From Lottia gigantea (lineage: Eukaryota; Mollusca; Gastropoda; Lottiidae), in the NCBI RefSeq assembly GCF_000327385.1, contig NW_008707425.1, forward strand, positions 2,320,138-2,384,137: a stretch of 64,000 nucleotides of DNA. Reading direction: 5' to 3'. The notes below the pieces were generated by a model. The model had not been told where the DNA came from. It saw nothing but the letters and a program-made list of their open reading frames with translations, and ran no database searches. The position numbers and the translations under genes were made by a program. This document shows, piece by piece, positions 21,805 through 34,200 of this stretch. Each line of letters starts with the position of its first letter. Position 1 is the stretch's first letter.

Positions 21805-23839
21805 TTAACTTGAGCCGCAAAATTCTCACACCCCTTCAGCATTCAATCTTAGACCGTAGACTTAAATTTATTCCCACACCAAAGATAGCTAACTTGAATT
21901 ATCTTCGACCATCCATTGAACGATTTCAACGAAATCTTAGCTGCACATATTTTTTTTCGAAACAATGTTTATTCCTAAATGCACGTGGACACCCCCTCAG
22001 GCCGCCATCCATCCTGAAATATTGAAAGCATTTGCGAGTATGAATAGCCAAACAGTGAACCTTTCCATAACACACGAAAAGCCTAATCTCACACGAGTAG
22101 AACGTGAAGCGTTAAACTTACTTAAGAAAGACGATAGCATTGTTATTAAAAAAGTGACAAAGGTTCATGTTGTGTCATTCTGAATAGGGAGGATTACGTA
22201 TCAGAAGCAGAGAATCAACTGAATAATCCTAAACATTATGCCATTTTACCGAAACCAATTTTCAAAGAAACTGCTAACATGATTAACAATATTCTTGCCG
22301 ATTTAGTCAAAACTAGTTATCTCAAACAGAAACAATATGACTATCTGTCTGCCAAACCTGATTGTCGCGAGAGACATTTGTACACTTTGCCTAAAATCCA
22401 TAAGAATCCAACCAAGGAGTGGTTTAACTCTAATAAAATCCCTAAAGGTCGCCCGATTATATCTCCCTCTGTGGTAGTGAGTCATATGCAGTGTCAGAAT
22501 ACATTGATCATTTCTTACTACCTCTAGTATGTCAACATCGCGCCTACCTTAAAGACACAACCGATTTTGTCAATAAAATAAAAAATCTTCGAGTTCCCTC
22601 TAATCCCTCTATCGACGTTTCTTCTATGTATACCAATATCGATAACACTACTGGTTTAACGGCAGTTCGTAAAGCTTTTAATAGAAACCCAGATCCAAAC
22701 AGACCCGACGATGCAATTCTACAGCTTTTAGAGATTTGTCTTAGTCGAAACGATTTCACATTTAATGGTAAAACATATTTACAAACTTCAGGGACAGCAA
22801 TGTGCAAACGATTCCCCCCTTCGCACGCAAACCTTTTCATGGCAGAGTGGGAACGTGAGGTGTTGCCTCTCTGTCCATTTGACCCACTTTTTACGGACGC
22901 TTTTTGGATGACATTTTTATGGTTTGGACTTATTCTATCGAACAGTTTTGGGATTTCTTTGAAATTCTCAACAACCACCATCCTTCTATCAAACTAACCG
23001 CAAACGTGAGTGACAAAAGCATAGACTTTCTCGATACCACAGTCTTTAAGGGAGATTCCATAGCAGAAACAAATAAACTGGATATTAAAGTGTATTTCAA
23101 AGAAACTGATACTCACCAACTCCTGCACAAGAGCTCCTTTCACCCAAAACATACCTTTTCTGGTATAATAAAGTCACAAGTTTTACGATTTCATCGAATT
23201 TGTACAAGATCTTCTGATTTCAACCAAGCCTGTACGATTGTTTTCTCAAACTGAAAGAGCGTGGGTACTCTAAACGATTTTTACGAAACATAAAAAATTC
23301 CACATTGGCACAGATAGCAGCTAAAAACAGACTTTATGCCGAAGTACCTCCAGATTTAAGAAGTGCTCCATGTTTGTCCAGTAGATGCAAAACATGTCCC
23401 TTTATATCAGAAACTCATTATTTTGTAAGCAACTCTACGAATAAAAGGTACCCGAATGTAATATATTTAATTTTATGCAAGCAATGTCCCAAACAATATG
23501 TAGGAGAAACTAAGAATAATTTACGAACTCGCTTTAATGCTCAAAGGTCAGACATCAAATTAAAGAAAGACAAGCCTGTTTCTAATCATTTCAACCTCGA
23601 CGACCATTCAATAGACGATCTCACCCTAATCCCAATTGACCGTATAGAAATTGACTTGCCCGAAGATGAAACTACCAAATTCCGTCAATCTAGGGAAGCC
23701 CATTGGATTGAGACATTGAATACAGCAAAACCTATAGGACTAAATATTCATCATAATGTAGGCATAGCACCCTTTGTTGTCCCGTTTAATACAACCAGCA
23801 ATCGAGCAAGCAAGATAGTTCATGCCCACTATAAAAGCC

Positions 23840-26290
23840 TTATATATATTATTTCCAATAATCTAACGACTCCTTCTTTATCTTTAAAGGGTTGGTACTA
23901 TTTATATCATTACAATAAATAAATGGTTTAAGAAAAATGGTATGAAAGTACTAGAATGGTTCCGAAACACACCGGCTTATAAAATCCATCTATTACGTGA
24001 ATAAAATTATTCATTATTTTTTTACTGTGAGATAATACGAATGACCCCAAATGACTAGGTGTTAGTCGTGTAGATTTAGGAGGTGTACAGTCAAATTCTT
24101 TTTCTTCTTCATTTATCTCAACGATATATTGAGTCTCGTTTACTTTAGGAAAGCTTTTGACGTGTGAATCGAAGTTGGTTTTTAAAGTTGCTTCACTCCA
24201 TAGATGTCTCGATGTAGTTATATCCTTCTGAATAGATTTACCATACATTGAATTACCTACTAATTTCATACAATTACTACCTACGATATTACCTTCTCGT
24301 TTATATTTATTTCTTAGATCTCTCAAAATTAAAATATAATCTCTAAATTTTCTTCGTATACTATACCATCTAATATTCTAATAATTCGTCCACCGGCTTT
24401 AACTATTTCTTGAATATCAACCGATGTTAAAACTTCTGAACAGAAACCATTTCTGAAGCTGATTTTAGTGAAAGTTTCCTTATTACCTTCTTTGTTCGTA
24501 AAAGTAATTTTATCTTTAGCCGGTATGGGTTGGAAGAACATGTTGGTAGGATATTTAAACCAGACTGTTAAAATAGCCGTTCTAGGTCTGAATTTCTGCT
24601 CATTAAAGAGCTCATCAAATTCTTTATTTTCTTCCGGTAGAAACGGTCTACCACTTTCCGCTTTAGGATATTCGCTGTCTAATTCCGACATGGCGGAAGC
24701 GTACAAACCGTTAGCATCAAAGGCCATTAGTTTAGTACATTTTATTTTTTTAAGTTTTGAATTAACTTCCGTTTTAACTTTTTAAATTTTACTATATTCT
24801 TTAAATAAATCAATTATATTATCACTTTCACTAAACCCCTTTAATACATTACAAATTTCATTCGTTTTATTCGTTTCAAATAATTTTCGATTTGCCGAAA
24901 CTCTTCCTCCTTTAATGGATTGTCTGATAAAATATCTTATAAAAGGGCGTGAGTAAACTTTTTCTACGTTTTCTTTTTCGGTTTGTTTTGGAATCATTCT
25001 AGTAGTTGCATACCATTCTTCAACCATTTCTTTATGGTAATGATACAAATAATACCAACCCTTTAAAGATAAAGAAGGAAATACAACTTCATTCATTTCT
25101 TGTTATATTTTATCACAAGATATAACGTATCTCTTTTAGCGTAAGGTTCCCATTCGTGTCTAAAAGATTCCCAATTATCTTTGGTGTATTTTGCAATATT
25201 GATATCAGTGATTTTTCTCAAATTCATCGGTAGATTAGATGAATTTACCCATGCCGCCAAACTAGATTTTTCATGTTGATAGGAATGCCTCTAGCTGTTA
25301 CTAATGGACATTGCGTTAGTTTTTTCGCATTTTTAAGCACGATCCAGTTATCCCGGCTACCGGTATGAGAAAATAATGTTAATCTTTTTTGATCTATTTT
25401 TCCTAAACGTTACAACATTTGATCGATGCAATCTTTACCCACAAATATTCCTACTATATTTCTTTTTCTGGTACACTATCAGTGGAATTTAAATTTGGAA
25501 AGTTATGTTTTATTCTGTCTAACATTTTTCTTAGTTTTTCTAAATTAATTAACGTGCAAGAATAAGGAATGGCTTTATTCGTTTCTTTTTCGCTATAGGT
25601 TTCGCAATCCCATGCGTATAAACAATCATCGTGAATTGTTGGAAAACATTTAGTTTTAGAGTTGAAACTTGTGTTACCGCATTATCATCTCTACAAGTTC
25701 TCCTTACGTTTTCATCGTAATTATCTTCTATTTCTTTATTGCCTAAGGTTTTGTTATTTCTTCTAATGAGACAGAAATGTGATTTATGTAAGTAAAATAC
25801 CCATTCTTTCTTTGGTTGAAAGTGTCTATGTTTGGGCATATAAATTTGAAAATAAGTATTAAATTTCTTATTGAATTCACAGATTCTACATTCTTTTGTG
25901 TAGTCTTTGTTCAAAACACGATTTACGCACTTTACAAAGCAGTAACAATTTATACCAGCATATTCATTTATCTTTTTGAGTAGGGTGGTACCACTACCCT
26001 TTTTTGATCTTTTATTTCTTTGAAATTGTTTCTATGTAAAATGATTTTTCCTGAGAAATACCAATCAGAAGCATCCGATTTTACATCCATTGTTGCGAAG
26101 AAATTGTGAAAAGTTTTGGCATTAAAGCCTACAAATTGCATGTTTTGTTTGTGTCCTCCATCTTGAATTATCTCTCCATCTAATTCAATTTGCCCATTAA
26201 ATGTTATAAATTTATCAGAGATAAGCTTAATAACACTGGAAAAAGCACATTTGATATGAATGTTTCATCGTCTAAAATTTCAATTTTATT
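23840..26290 (-). pseudogene. Protein-primed DNA polymerase B, Polinton fossil 3
   Basis: This minus-strand region holds polymerase sequence from the N-terminal part (near 26100, FVGFNAKTF) to the palm (FDANGLYAS near 24720; CMKLVGNSMYGKSI near 24260). The family replicates the element by protein priming. It is a fossil with several breaks, abutting PLE copy B at its left end. Confidence 0.85.
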
Positions 26291-26317
26291 CACATTTTTT
26301 ACGTATCTATTTTTTAA

Positions 26318-26790
26318 CTAGGAATTTTTCACTTTTATTGATGATATTTCTACATCAAATTTATAAAAAATTTCATTGAATTCTTCTAATTCTTCAATGC
26401 TTATGTTCTTATCTTCTCTCGATCTTTCGAAAAATATGAATAATTTATTAAGATATATATTTAAAATTTCTGTTTTCTTTTTGTAATGAGATTTCTGTTT
26501 TGATGTAAAACCTAAAATAATCAATCCACAAGATGAAGTTTGAACGGCAGTGAACGCGGCTAATACAGTTGGGACAATTATTGGAAGCATTAATCCACCG
26601 GTTACGGCTGTTGCCACCGTTATCCCTACGTTAGAACTGTGCTTAATGTTTTGAAAACAGAATCAATTCTACTCCATGGTTTTCTACATTTGTTAAAGTG
26701 TTTTAGTTTTTCTTTTAGTTCGTTTTGTTTGTCTATCATATATTGTTGTCTACTTTCGAGTTCCATTTTTAGGTAATTAAATTAAGTGAA
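26318..26790 (-). pseudogene. Polinton small membrane-type gene (fossil 3)
   Basis: This is the counterpart of 18314-18700, with the same hydrophobic segment (TGGLMLPIIVPTV) and the FFERSREDKN charged tail. It lies just before the polymerase on the same strand. The function is unknown, and it is part of a broken element. Confidence 0.55.
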
Positions 26791-26879
26791 CTTCTGATAA
26801 AGCAAAAGATGGAAAGTGTTTAACATCTACAATAGGTTGCCCAGGAAGATGTCCAACAGGTAGTATTTTTTCATTATCT

Positions 26880-28500
26880 TATATTATTATCATTATCTTA
26901 TATTTGTTCTTTCGAATCATTAATCTTATTTATATGAACTGAAAATTTTGGTTTTTCGATATAGATTCTTATCGCACATCTACAGGTATATATACCTCCA
27001 ACTTCTAATCTACCATTACGTTCCATTATTGATGAAAATATTATAAATTCTTTATTTTGTTGACTTTTATGAATATCGATTGAGGTAAATAAATCAGTTG
27101 AAGAGGTATATTCGAATGAATAACTATTATTAACAAAATATAGTTTGACGTATTCAAAGTCTGTCGTTCGTAATAACTCATAACTCATATTTACTTCCTT
27201 TTGTGGTTCTGCATTTCTAATAATACTTGTAGATGGTGGACTTTCCGTTTCCAATATCATATTAAAACTACCCAATCTAAGATTATAATTTTTTTATCTG
27301 GTATGATTAACATTCTAAACCTATCTATATATTTTCCACTCGTTTTAATTTCATATAAGTGTTTATCCTTGCTGTTTTCGTCGTTAATTTCAAATTCTTT
27401 AGTTTCTACATTTTCTGTACCAATGATAAACTGAAGAACTTTACGAGCGTTAAATAATTGATTAATTAATGTTGCATCTTGTCTGAAGAATATTGATTCA
27501 ACTTTTACCTGAAAAGGAAAAGTTATTTCAATTACAATTTTTCTTTTCCTCGGAAAGTAAAAGGTAATGGATGATTATCATAAAATATATTATGGCGAAT
27601 AACAGTATTTGCTTCATATTCTCTAATATTTGCTTCATATTTTCTAATATTTGCTGTAAATCCATATTTTTTATATTCATACTCTCTTGATCTATCAATA
27701 TTATCAGTAATAGAAGCATTTTTATTACTCAATCTTTCAAATGGAAGACTAAAATAATACGATTTATTTTCTTCCTTGAGATACTTTTTTTCTAATGCGA
27801 CTATATTTTTGTCCTGTTTCAAAACTGGGTTATTAATAGTGGTTATCTGTTGTTGAATAACACTATCATCAATGTTTTGTATTTGTTGTTGAATATATGT
27901 TTTGATTTCGCTATCATCTATATTTTGTATTTGTTGTTGAATATAGGTTTTAATTCTGCTATCATATATGTTTTGTATTTGTTGTTTAATAGTTCTTTTT
28001 GTAATTCAGTGTTAAGTTTAGTTTCCAGAGCATTTAATTCCTGTTGAAACGTATCTTCATTTTCATCTGAAATGTTATCTATTAATTGTTCAATGTCTAA
28101 TTTTTGTTTTGCAATCTTATCCTCTAATTTGGATATTAATAATTTTATATAATTTTGAATAAAACTTATTAAACCTTTTACCTCTTGTTGTAGTTTAGTA
28201 TCATTAATAAAAAAATTATTATTTAGTTGACGTTTGAAATCTTTACACATTACTTATTTTATCTTCTAAATGGTTTTTATTTACTTCAATTGAATTTATT
28301 TGTTCCCGTAAATATTTCTTGTGAACAGCGTCATTATCGTTTTCCGGAGACTTTAAATTAGTTACTTTGAAATTGTTCATATCTAAATCACCTTGAAGAG
28401 TGTCTCCGATTTGATCCATTTCACTTTATTTATCCACGCCGTAGTGTTAGGTTTTTTAGTTTCTAAAGCTAAAGAACCCAAGCCAAACTTGTTCGCCATT
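26880..28500 (-). pseudogene. Fibre-like and unknown genes of Polinton fossil 3
   Basis: The right part contains a fibre-type motif, NDAVHKKYL (near 28330), known from phage tail-fibre-like proteins, followed by a long Gln/Lys/Glu-rich coiled-coil region (28250-27918). It then has about three 16-residue repeats, each like IQQQIQNIDDSEIKTY (about 27985-27840; 48-bp DNA period). The left part (27275-26898) is a beta-rich segment without recognisable motifs. Together they suggest a trimeric fibre or spike, by analogy only. It is broken, in a fossil element. Confidence 0.5.
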
Positions 28501-28501
28501 T

Positions 28502-28960
28502 TTATTGAGTTAAATTTATTATGATTTCTTCGAATTGTTTTCCTAAACTCAACTGATATAAAACCCAAAGTAAAAGCTGTCCACAAACTTTTTGACCCGG
28601 TAATTGAATTTGAAATGTTGAACATTTGATTGGTTGATTAGTCAATTGCACTATCTCTTCAGTGGGTTCTAATCCATAAGAATCGAAGAAATAAAAGTCA
28701 TTTGAAGAGTGTTTGTACAAAGAAGAATGATGAACTACTTTTTGATCGGAAGTATGTATATTTGTTATAGCGTAAAATTTACCTTTCTTATATTTCAGAT
28801 CATTTATTTCATCTCTCATACAATAATAAAACGGTGATATATTTAACTCTTTCGCCCATCTCATAAGTTGAAAGTTTGTGGTTGTATCGGTTCCATATTT
28901 ATCGAGAAAGATATTCATTTTTAAAAGTCGGTTTTTTGAAGTTCGTTTTGATAAAACCAA
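28502..28960 (-). pseudogene. Adenain/Ulp1-type cysteine protease of Polinton fossil 3
   Basis: The minus-strand product has the order expected for the adenovirus-like maturation protease of Polintons: VVHHSSLY (His), FFDSYGL (Asp), LPGQKVCGQLLLW (Gln and catalytic Cys). The enzyme matures capsid proteins in related elements. It sits between the integrase and the fibre-like gene. The element as a whole is broken. A diverged second copy is at 38130-38420. Confidence 0.8.
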
Positions 28961-29993
28961 CCTATAATTTGTTCTTTGTCTTGATCAATTAATTCATATG
29001 TCGGAGGTACTATGGTGTTTACTTTATCAAGGATGAATATTTCGTTTGTCCAGTATTCAACGTAGCCTTTTTCGAATTTGCTTTTATATTTGAAAATACG
29101 AACTCGATCTCCGACTTTAAATTTGGGTTTGATATTTAAATTCTTTATTTCATTTTCGTAGTTATGTTGTGCGTTAATCGACTTTATAATATTTGGATTA
29201 CTCGAGATTCCGTGAACTTTTTGAATAATTTATTTTTTAGAGTTCTATTATATCTCTCAATAACTACAGCTTCGCCTTCATTATGCGTGCTGTAAATTTC
29301 AAATCCTAGAGATTTCATATTTTTGTTATAAAATTCACTTCCTTTATCTACCCACAGTTTTTCTGGATGTCGGTTAGATTGTTTCATAATCGTTTTAAAT
29401 GCGTGTTTGACTGATAATTCCGTTTTGTTTTTCAAAGGAATAACCCAAGCATATATCGTATACAAATCTATCACTGTTAAGCAATATTTATATCCTCTTT
29501 CGACTGGCATATGAATTAAATCGGCTGACCATATTTCATCTTTTTCAAACACTTTAACTTTTAAAAAGTTTTTAGTTTTTCTAAATTCTTTGTGAATTTC
29601 ATCCGCCAATCCCATGCCTAATTTCATCGTTGCTTTTAACAGTTTAATGATCAGAGCCCTTTGCATTCTGCCTTTGAAAGTTGGATTTGGAATATTTACA
29701 AGTTCGATTATCATTTGTCTGTCTGCTTCGTGTCTGAAGTTTATGTCTTTGTTTCTGTGTAGTATGTCGTGTTGAAGCGCAGCGGCGTCAACTCTATTGA
29801 CTGGTTCTTCGCCGGGTTTGGGTTTATCGTTTTCGTCTAATCGCAGATCTAACCTGGTACCTGGACCGGTGTAATTATGACCGGGAAGATGTTTTTCTCC
29901 GGGATATTTCGCCCATGGAAATCCAGGAAGAGAACCCAGTGATTTTTGTATATCTGAACCGAAATAAATTTTTGGAGGGTGAGCGACAATCAT
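28961..29993 (-). pseudogene. Retrovirus-type integrase with phospholipase A2-like N-terminal part (Polinton fossil 3)
   Basis: One minus-strand frame (29993-29184) starts with a segment resembling the parvovirus VP1 phospholipase A2: LPGHNYTGPGTRL, for the calcium loop, and ALQHDILH, for the His-Asp pair. It continues into an rve-type integrase core with WSADLIHM (Asp), WVDKGSEFYN (Asp) and the Glu region VIERYNRTLK. A C-terminal SH3-like part lies at about 29180-28961 (KFKVGDRVRIFK). PLA2-like genes are known in adintovirus/Polinton relatives. It is part of a broken element. Confidence 0.8.
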
Positions 29994-30305
29994 TTTTATC
30001 CTATAACTTTAAAACCTTTTCCTTTCCTTTCTTCTAATCTCCTGTTACGCAGTTCTCTTATTAGTTGTAATTCGTTCAACTCGTCAGATTTTTTTACTGC
30101 GTCGCTTATACTCTTTCCCGCTTGCGCGATTGTGCCGACGGCTTTCGCTCCGGTTGAAATGAGTGATTTGTTGTTTAAAACAAAGCTAGCTACTTTTGGA
30201 ATTATTGTTTTACCTAGAGAAATAATGAAGAAAAGATACCGTCGCCTGAATAACCTTCGAATCTGTGTTGTTCGTGTTTTAGAATTAAACTCATCCTATT
30301 TTTAA
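29990..30305 (-). pseudogene. Terminal small gene of Polinton fossil 3
   Basis: This minus-strand gene starts MSLILKHEQHRFEGYSGDG and ends with a basic, charged tail. Related sequence begins the fossil at 62757-64000 twice (63172 and about 63666). It always lies next to the terminal repeat and before the integrase frame. The function is unknown, and it sits in a broken element. Confidence 0.55.
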
Positions 30306-30429
30306 ATGAGTTAATTTAACGAAAAAATTGTGTTTCCAAAAAAAGAGTCATCTCCCTTCTACTACAAATAACATTACTTAAAACGAGACTATTAAAAATG
30401 TTATGTTATTTTTATATAAGGGTATTTTT

Positions 30430-30713
30430 AATATGCTTTTTTTTTGATGGAATGTGGGAAATTGATAGAAGGTGTTTTTTTGGTGTAAGAAATGTAGGGA
30501 GTATAGGTGTAATAATTTATAGGGAGTTTAGGTCTTTTTTAGTGTAAGAATGTATGAAATGTAGGGTGTTTAGGTCTTTTTTGGGACGGAATTGATGGAA
30601 TGTAGGGTGTTTAGGTCTTTTTTGGGAGCTTACAGATTGGTCCCATTTTCCCCATGAAATAAAATGGAATGGGGAATCCCCGTGCGACCAATCTGTAAGC
30701 TCTAGTACTACTA
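30430..30713 (-). repeat. Polinton terminal repeat with minisatellite and hairpin (fossil 3)
   Basis: Units of GTAGGGTGTTTAGGT plus GTGTAAGAATTTATGAAAT-like phrases repeat at about 30480-30620. They are followed by a perfect 17-bp inverted pair (30626-30642 and 30686-30702) around a conserved 43-bp spacer, and the outer word TAGTACTACT at 30705-30714. On the minus strand the terminus thus starts AGTAGTACTA, consistent with Polinton ends beginning AG. Confidence 0.75.
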
Positions 30714-31179
30714 ACAAAACGAACTAAAAGAAAAACTAAAACACTTCAACAAATGTAGAAAAACATGGAGTAGAATTGATTCTGTTTTCAAAACATTAAG
30801 CACAGTTCTAACAGTAGGGATAACGGTGGCAACAGCCGTAACCGGTGGATTAATGCTTCCAATAATTGTCCCAACTGTATAAGCCACGTTCACTGCCGTT
30901 CAAACTTCATCTTGTGGATTGATTATTTTAGGTTTTACATCAAAACAGAAATCTCATTATAAAAAAAACAGAAATTTTAAATACATATCTTGATAAATTG
31001 TTTATATTTTTCGAAGATCCAGAGAAGATGAAAACATTGAAGAATTAGAAAAATTCAATGAAATTTTAGATAAATTTGATGTAGAAATATCATCAATAAA
31101 AGTTAAAAATTCCTAGTTAAAAAATAGTTGCTTAAAAAATATGAATAAAATTAAAATTTTAGACGATGAAACATTCATA

Positions 31180-33480
31180 TCAATATACTTTTTTCCAGTA
31201 TTATTAACCTTGTCTCTGATAAATTTACAACATTTAAAGGGCAAATTGAATTAGATGGAGAGATAATTCAAGATGGAGGACACAAAAAAAATGGAATTTG
31301 TAGGCTTTAATGCCAAAACTTTCAATTTCTTCGCAACTGTGAATGTAGAATCGGATGCTTCTGATTGGTATTTCTCAGGAAAAATCATTTTACGTAGAAA
31401 CAATTTCAAAGAAATAAAAAGATCAAAAAAGGGTAGTGGTGTTACCCTACTCAAACAGAATGTAGTGACGGTATAAATTGTTATATACCAAGCGATGGAT
31501 ACTGCTTTGTAAAGTGCGTAAATTATGTTTTGAACAAAGACTACACAAAAGAATTTCAAGATTTCATCAACACTTTTTTAATATCAAACAGAAAAGGAGT
31601 TATGACAACTGCTAGAATCTGTTAATTCACTAAGAAATTTAATACTTATTTTCAAATTTATATGCCCAAACATTTTCAACCAAAGAAAGTATCCGAGGAA
31701 TTAGATTGGGTATTTTACTTACATAAATCACATTTCTGTCTCATTAGACGAAACAACAAAACCTTAGGCATTAAAGAAATAGAAGATAATTACGATGAAA
31801 ACGTATGGAGAACTTGTAAAGATGATAATGCGGTAACACAAGTTTCACCTCTAAAACTAAACGTTTTTCCAACAATTCATGATGGTTGTTTATACGCATG
31901 GGATTGTGAAACCTATAGCGAAAACGAAACGAATAAAGCCATTCCTTATTCTTGCACGTTAATTAATTTAGAAAAACTAAGAAAAATGTTAGACAGAATA
32001 AAACATAACTTTCCACATTTAAATCCCACTGATAGTGTACCAGAAGAATTTTATAATAAATTAATGAATATAGTAGAAATATTTGTGGGTAAAGATTGCA
32101 TCGATCAAATGTTGCAACGTTTAGGAAAAATAGATCAAAAAAGAATAACATTAATTTCTCATAACGGTAGCGGTTTTGATAACTGGATCGTGCTTAAAAA
32201 TGCGAAAAAACTAACGCAGTTTAACTAATTCATGAATATTTACAGAAAAAATGAGAAAAGACAAAAACAAATAATGGGCAACTCTAATTATTTGCAAAAT
32301 ATTAATTTCATTATTATGTTCCTATTAACATGAAAAATCTAGTTTGGCGGCATGGGGAAATTCATCTAATCTACCGATGAATTTGAGAAAGATCACAGAT
32401 ATCAATATTGCAAAATACACCGAAGATAATTTGGAATCTTTAAGACACCAATGGGAATCTTACGCTAAAAGAGATACGTTATGTCTCGGAGCATGTTTGA
32501 TAAAATATAACAAAGTTATGAAAGAAGTTATATTCCAGAATATTTTCAATAATCTAACGGCTCCTTTTTATCTTTAAAGGGGTGGTATTATTTATATCAT
32601 TACAATAAAGAAATGGTAAAAGAAGAATGGTATGAAAGTACTAGAATGGTTCCGAAACACACCGAAAAAGAAAACGTAGAAAAAGTTTACTCACATACAC
32701 ACCCTTTTATAAGATATTTTATCAGACAATCCATTAAAGGAGGAAGAGTTTCGGCAAATCAAAAATCATTTTAAACGAATGAAATGGATGAAATTTGTAA
32801 TGTATTAAAGGAGTTTAGTGAAACACCAAGTGATAATATAAATGATTTATTTAAAGAATATAGTAAAAGTAAAATGGATAAAACGGAAGTTAATTCAAAA
32901 CTTAAAAAAATAAAATGTACTAAACTAATGGCCTTTGATGCTAACGGTTTATACGCTTCAGCAATGTCAGATTTAGACAGTGAATATCCTAAAGCGGAAA
33001 GTGCGAGAGCCTTTCAACCGAAAAAAGAAGAAGATGAATTTGTCAAGCTCTTTAATGAGCAGAAATTTAGACCTAGAACGGCTATTTTAAAAGTCAGGTT
33101 TGAATATCCTACTAACATGTTCTTCCAATCCATACAAGCTAAAGATAAAATTACTTATACGAACAAAGAAGGTAATAAGGAAACTTGCACTAAAATCAGG
33201 TTTAGAAATGGTTTCTGTTCAGACGTTTTAACATCGGTCGATATTCAAGAAATAGTTAAAGCCGGTGGACGAATTATTAGAATATTAGATGGTATAGTAT
33301 ACGAAGAAAATTTTAAAACTCCACCATATAGAGATTAAATCTTAATTTTGAGAGATCTAAGAAATAAATATAAACGAGAAGGTAATATCGTAGGTAGTAA
33401 TTGTATGAAATTATTTAGCGCGAAAAGTTAAATATAATATCATTCTTACTTCCGACGGTATTCTAAAAGAATATTCAAGA
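31180..33480 (+). pseudogene. Protein-primed DNA polymerase B, Polinton fossil 4
   Basis: Exonuclease motifs are visible in order: AWDCETYS (Exo I, about 31898), SHNGSGFDNW (Exo II, about 32158) and SYAKRDTLCL (Exo III, about 32459). Palm motif A FDANGLYAS follows at about 32934. These are hallmarks of family B polymerases of Polintons. It is a fossil with several breaks, lacking the C-terminal part. Confidence 0.85.
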
Positions 33481-33489
33481 AGAGAATGA

Positions 33490-34200
33490 AGAGTGTTAAT
33501 TTTTTTGTTTTAAATGAAATTGAATAACAATTTCCTCGTTAACAAAATCTAGAAACCTATTTTTAAATATGTCGTTTGAAATAGTTTCTCTATAATTCTA
33601 TATTCAATCGGTACAGTGAAAGTTGGAATACTGTAAATAATTTGACGTTTGTGTTTATTGAAAAATCCACCGTTTATCAAATTGCAATGTATATTTATCA
33701 CATCGATATCATTCTCGATATTAGCTTTGTGTGGTGCTAATGTTGATTGTGTATATATTTGTTTATCAAAGCCCAGTAAAGTATTCAATGAATTTTCTAC
33801 ATTGAAATCAACTAGACTCTAATTCCTCAATATCAATTTTATTTTGTTCAGGTTCAAATTACCTAAATTCAATATTGTTTTTACCATATACACTTCCTCC
33901 ATATTCAGATAGGTAATCGCTAATGGCTACGTATTCATAGCTTCCTGGTAGTAAACGTATGGTTTTGAATGTAACTCCATTATCAGCTGATATTTTTATT
34001 TGATTATTTTTTTCGTTGATATTTCTAATTGAATTGTAAACAGAGAACTACTTTAATCCCAATTCATATTCTTGTTTGCGATCGAGTTCGTACTCATAAT
34101 CTAGAGACAATTTAATGTCTGACTTATTTGAGGTGATAACGAATAATTGTTCTTTTCAATCACGCTTTTATAATCTATAATACCTTTCTCTAGGAATCTT
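33490..34200 (-). pseudogene. Polinton late gene of unknown function (fossil 4)
   Basis: This is the minus-strand counterpart of 5520-4640 and 19946-19718 (shared INGGFFNKHKRQIIYS). It lies directly opposite the end of the polymerase. The function is unknown, and it is broken. Confidence 0.5.

Larger units (their letters stand above)
19947..23839 (+). mobile_element. Penelope-like element copy B, inserted in Polinton sequence
   Basis: Polinton late-gene sequence ends at about 19946 and Polinton polymerase sequence resumes at about 23840, so the PLE sits inside Polinton debris. The copy has the most complete upstream frame of the family here, the short intron-like junction (21745-21804), and then RT and GIY-YIG parts that contain frameshifts (around 22160, 22465 and 22890) and small deletions. 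Its 3' end is truncated before the poly(A) region. Confidence 0.9.
23840..30713 (-). mobile_element. Polinton/Maverick fossil 3 (integrase end to polymerase)
   Basis: Read on the minus strand from its terminus at about 30713, it carries a terminal repeat region, a small gene (30305-29990), an integrase frame with a phospholipase A2-like N-terminal part, an adenain-type protease, fibre-like coiled-coil and unknown genes, a small membrane-type gene and DNA polymerase B. The capsid half is missing. It is broken in about ten or more places. The right terminus lies inside the membrane-type gene of fossil 4, which suggests insertion of one Polinton into another. Confidence 0.9.

Noticed and set aside
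30480-30620. Regularly spaced repeats resembling a CRISPR array
   Set aside because: The units are a degenerate minisatellite (GTAGGGTGTTTAGGT) in a Polinton terminal repeat. Spacers are not unique, and the genome is eukaryotic.
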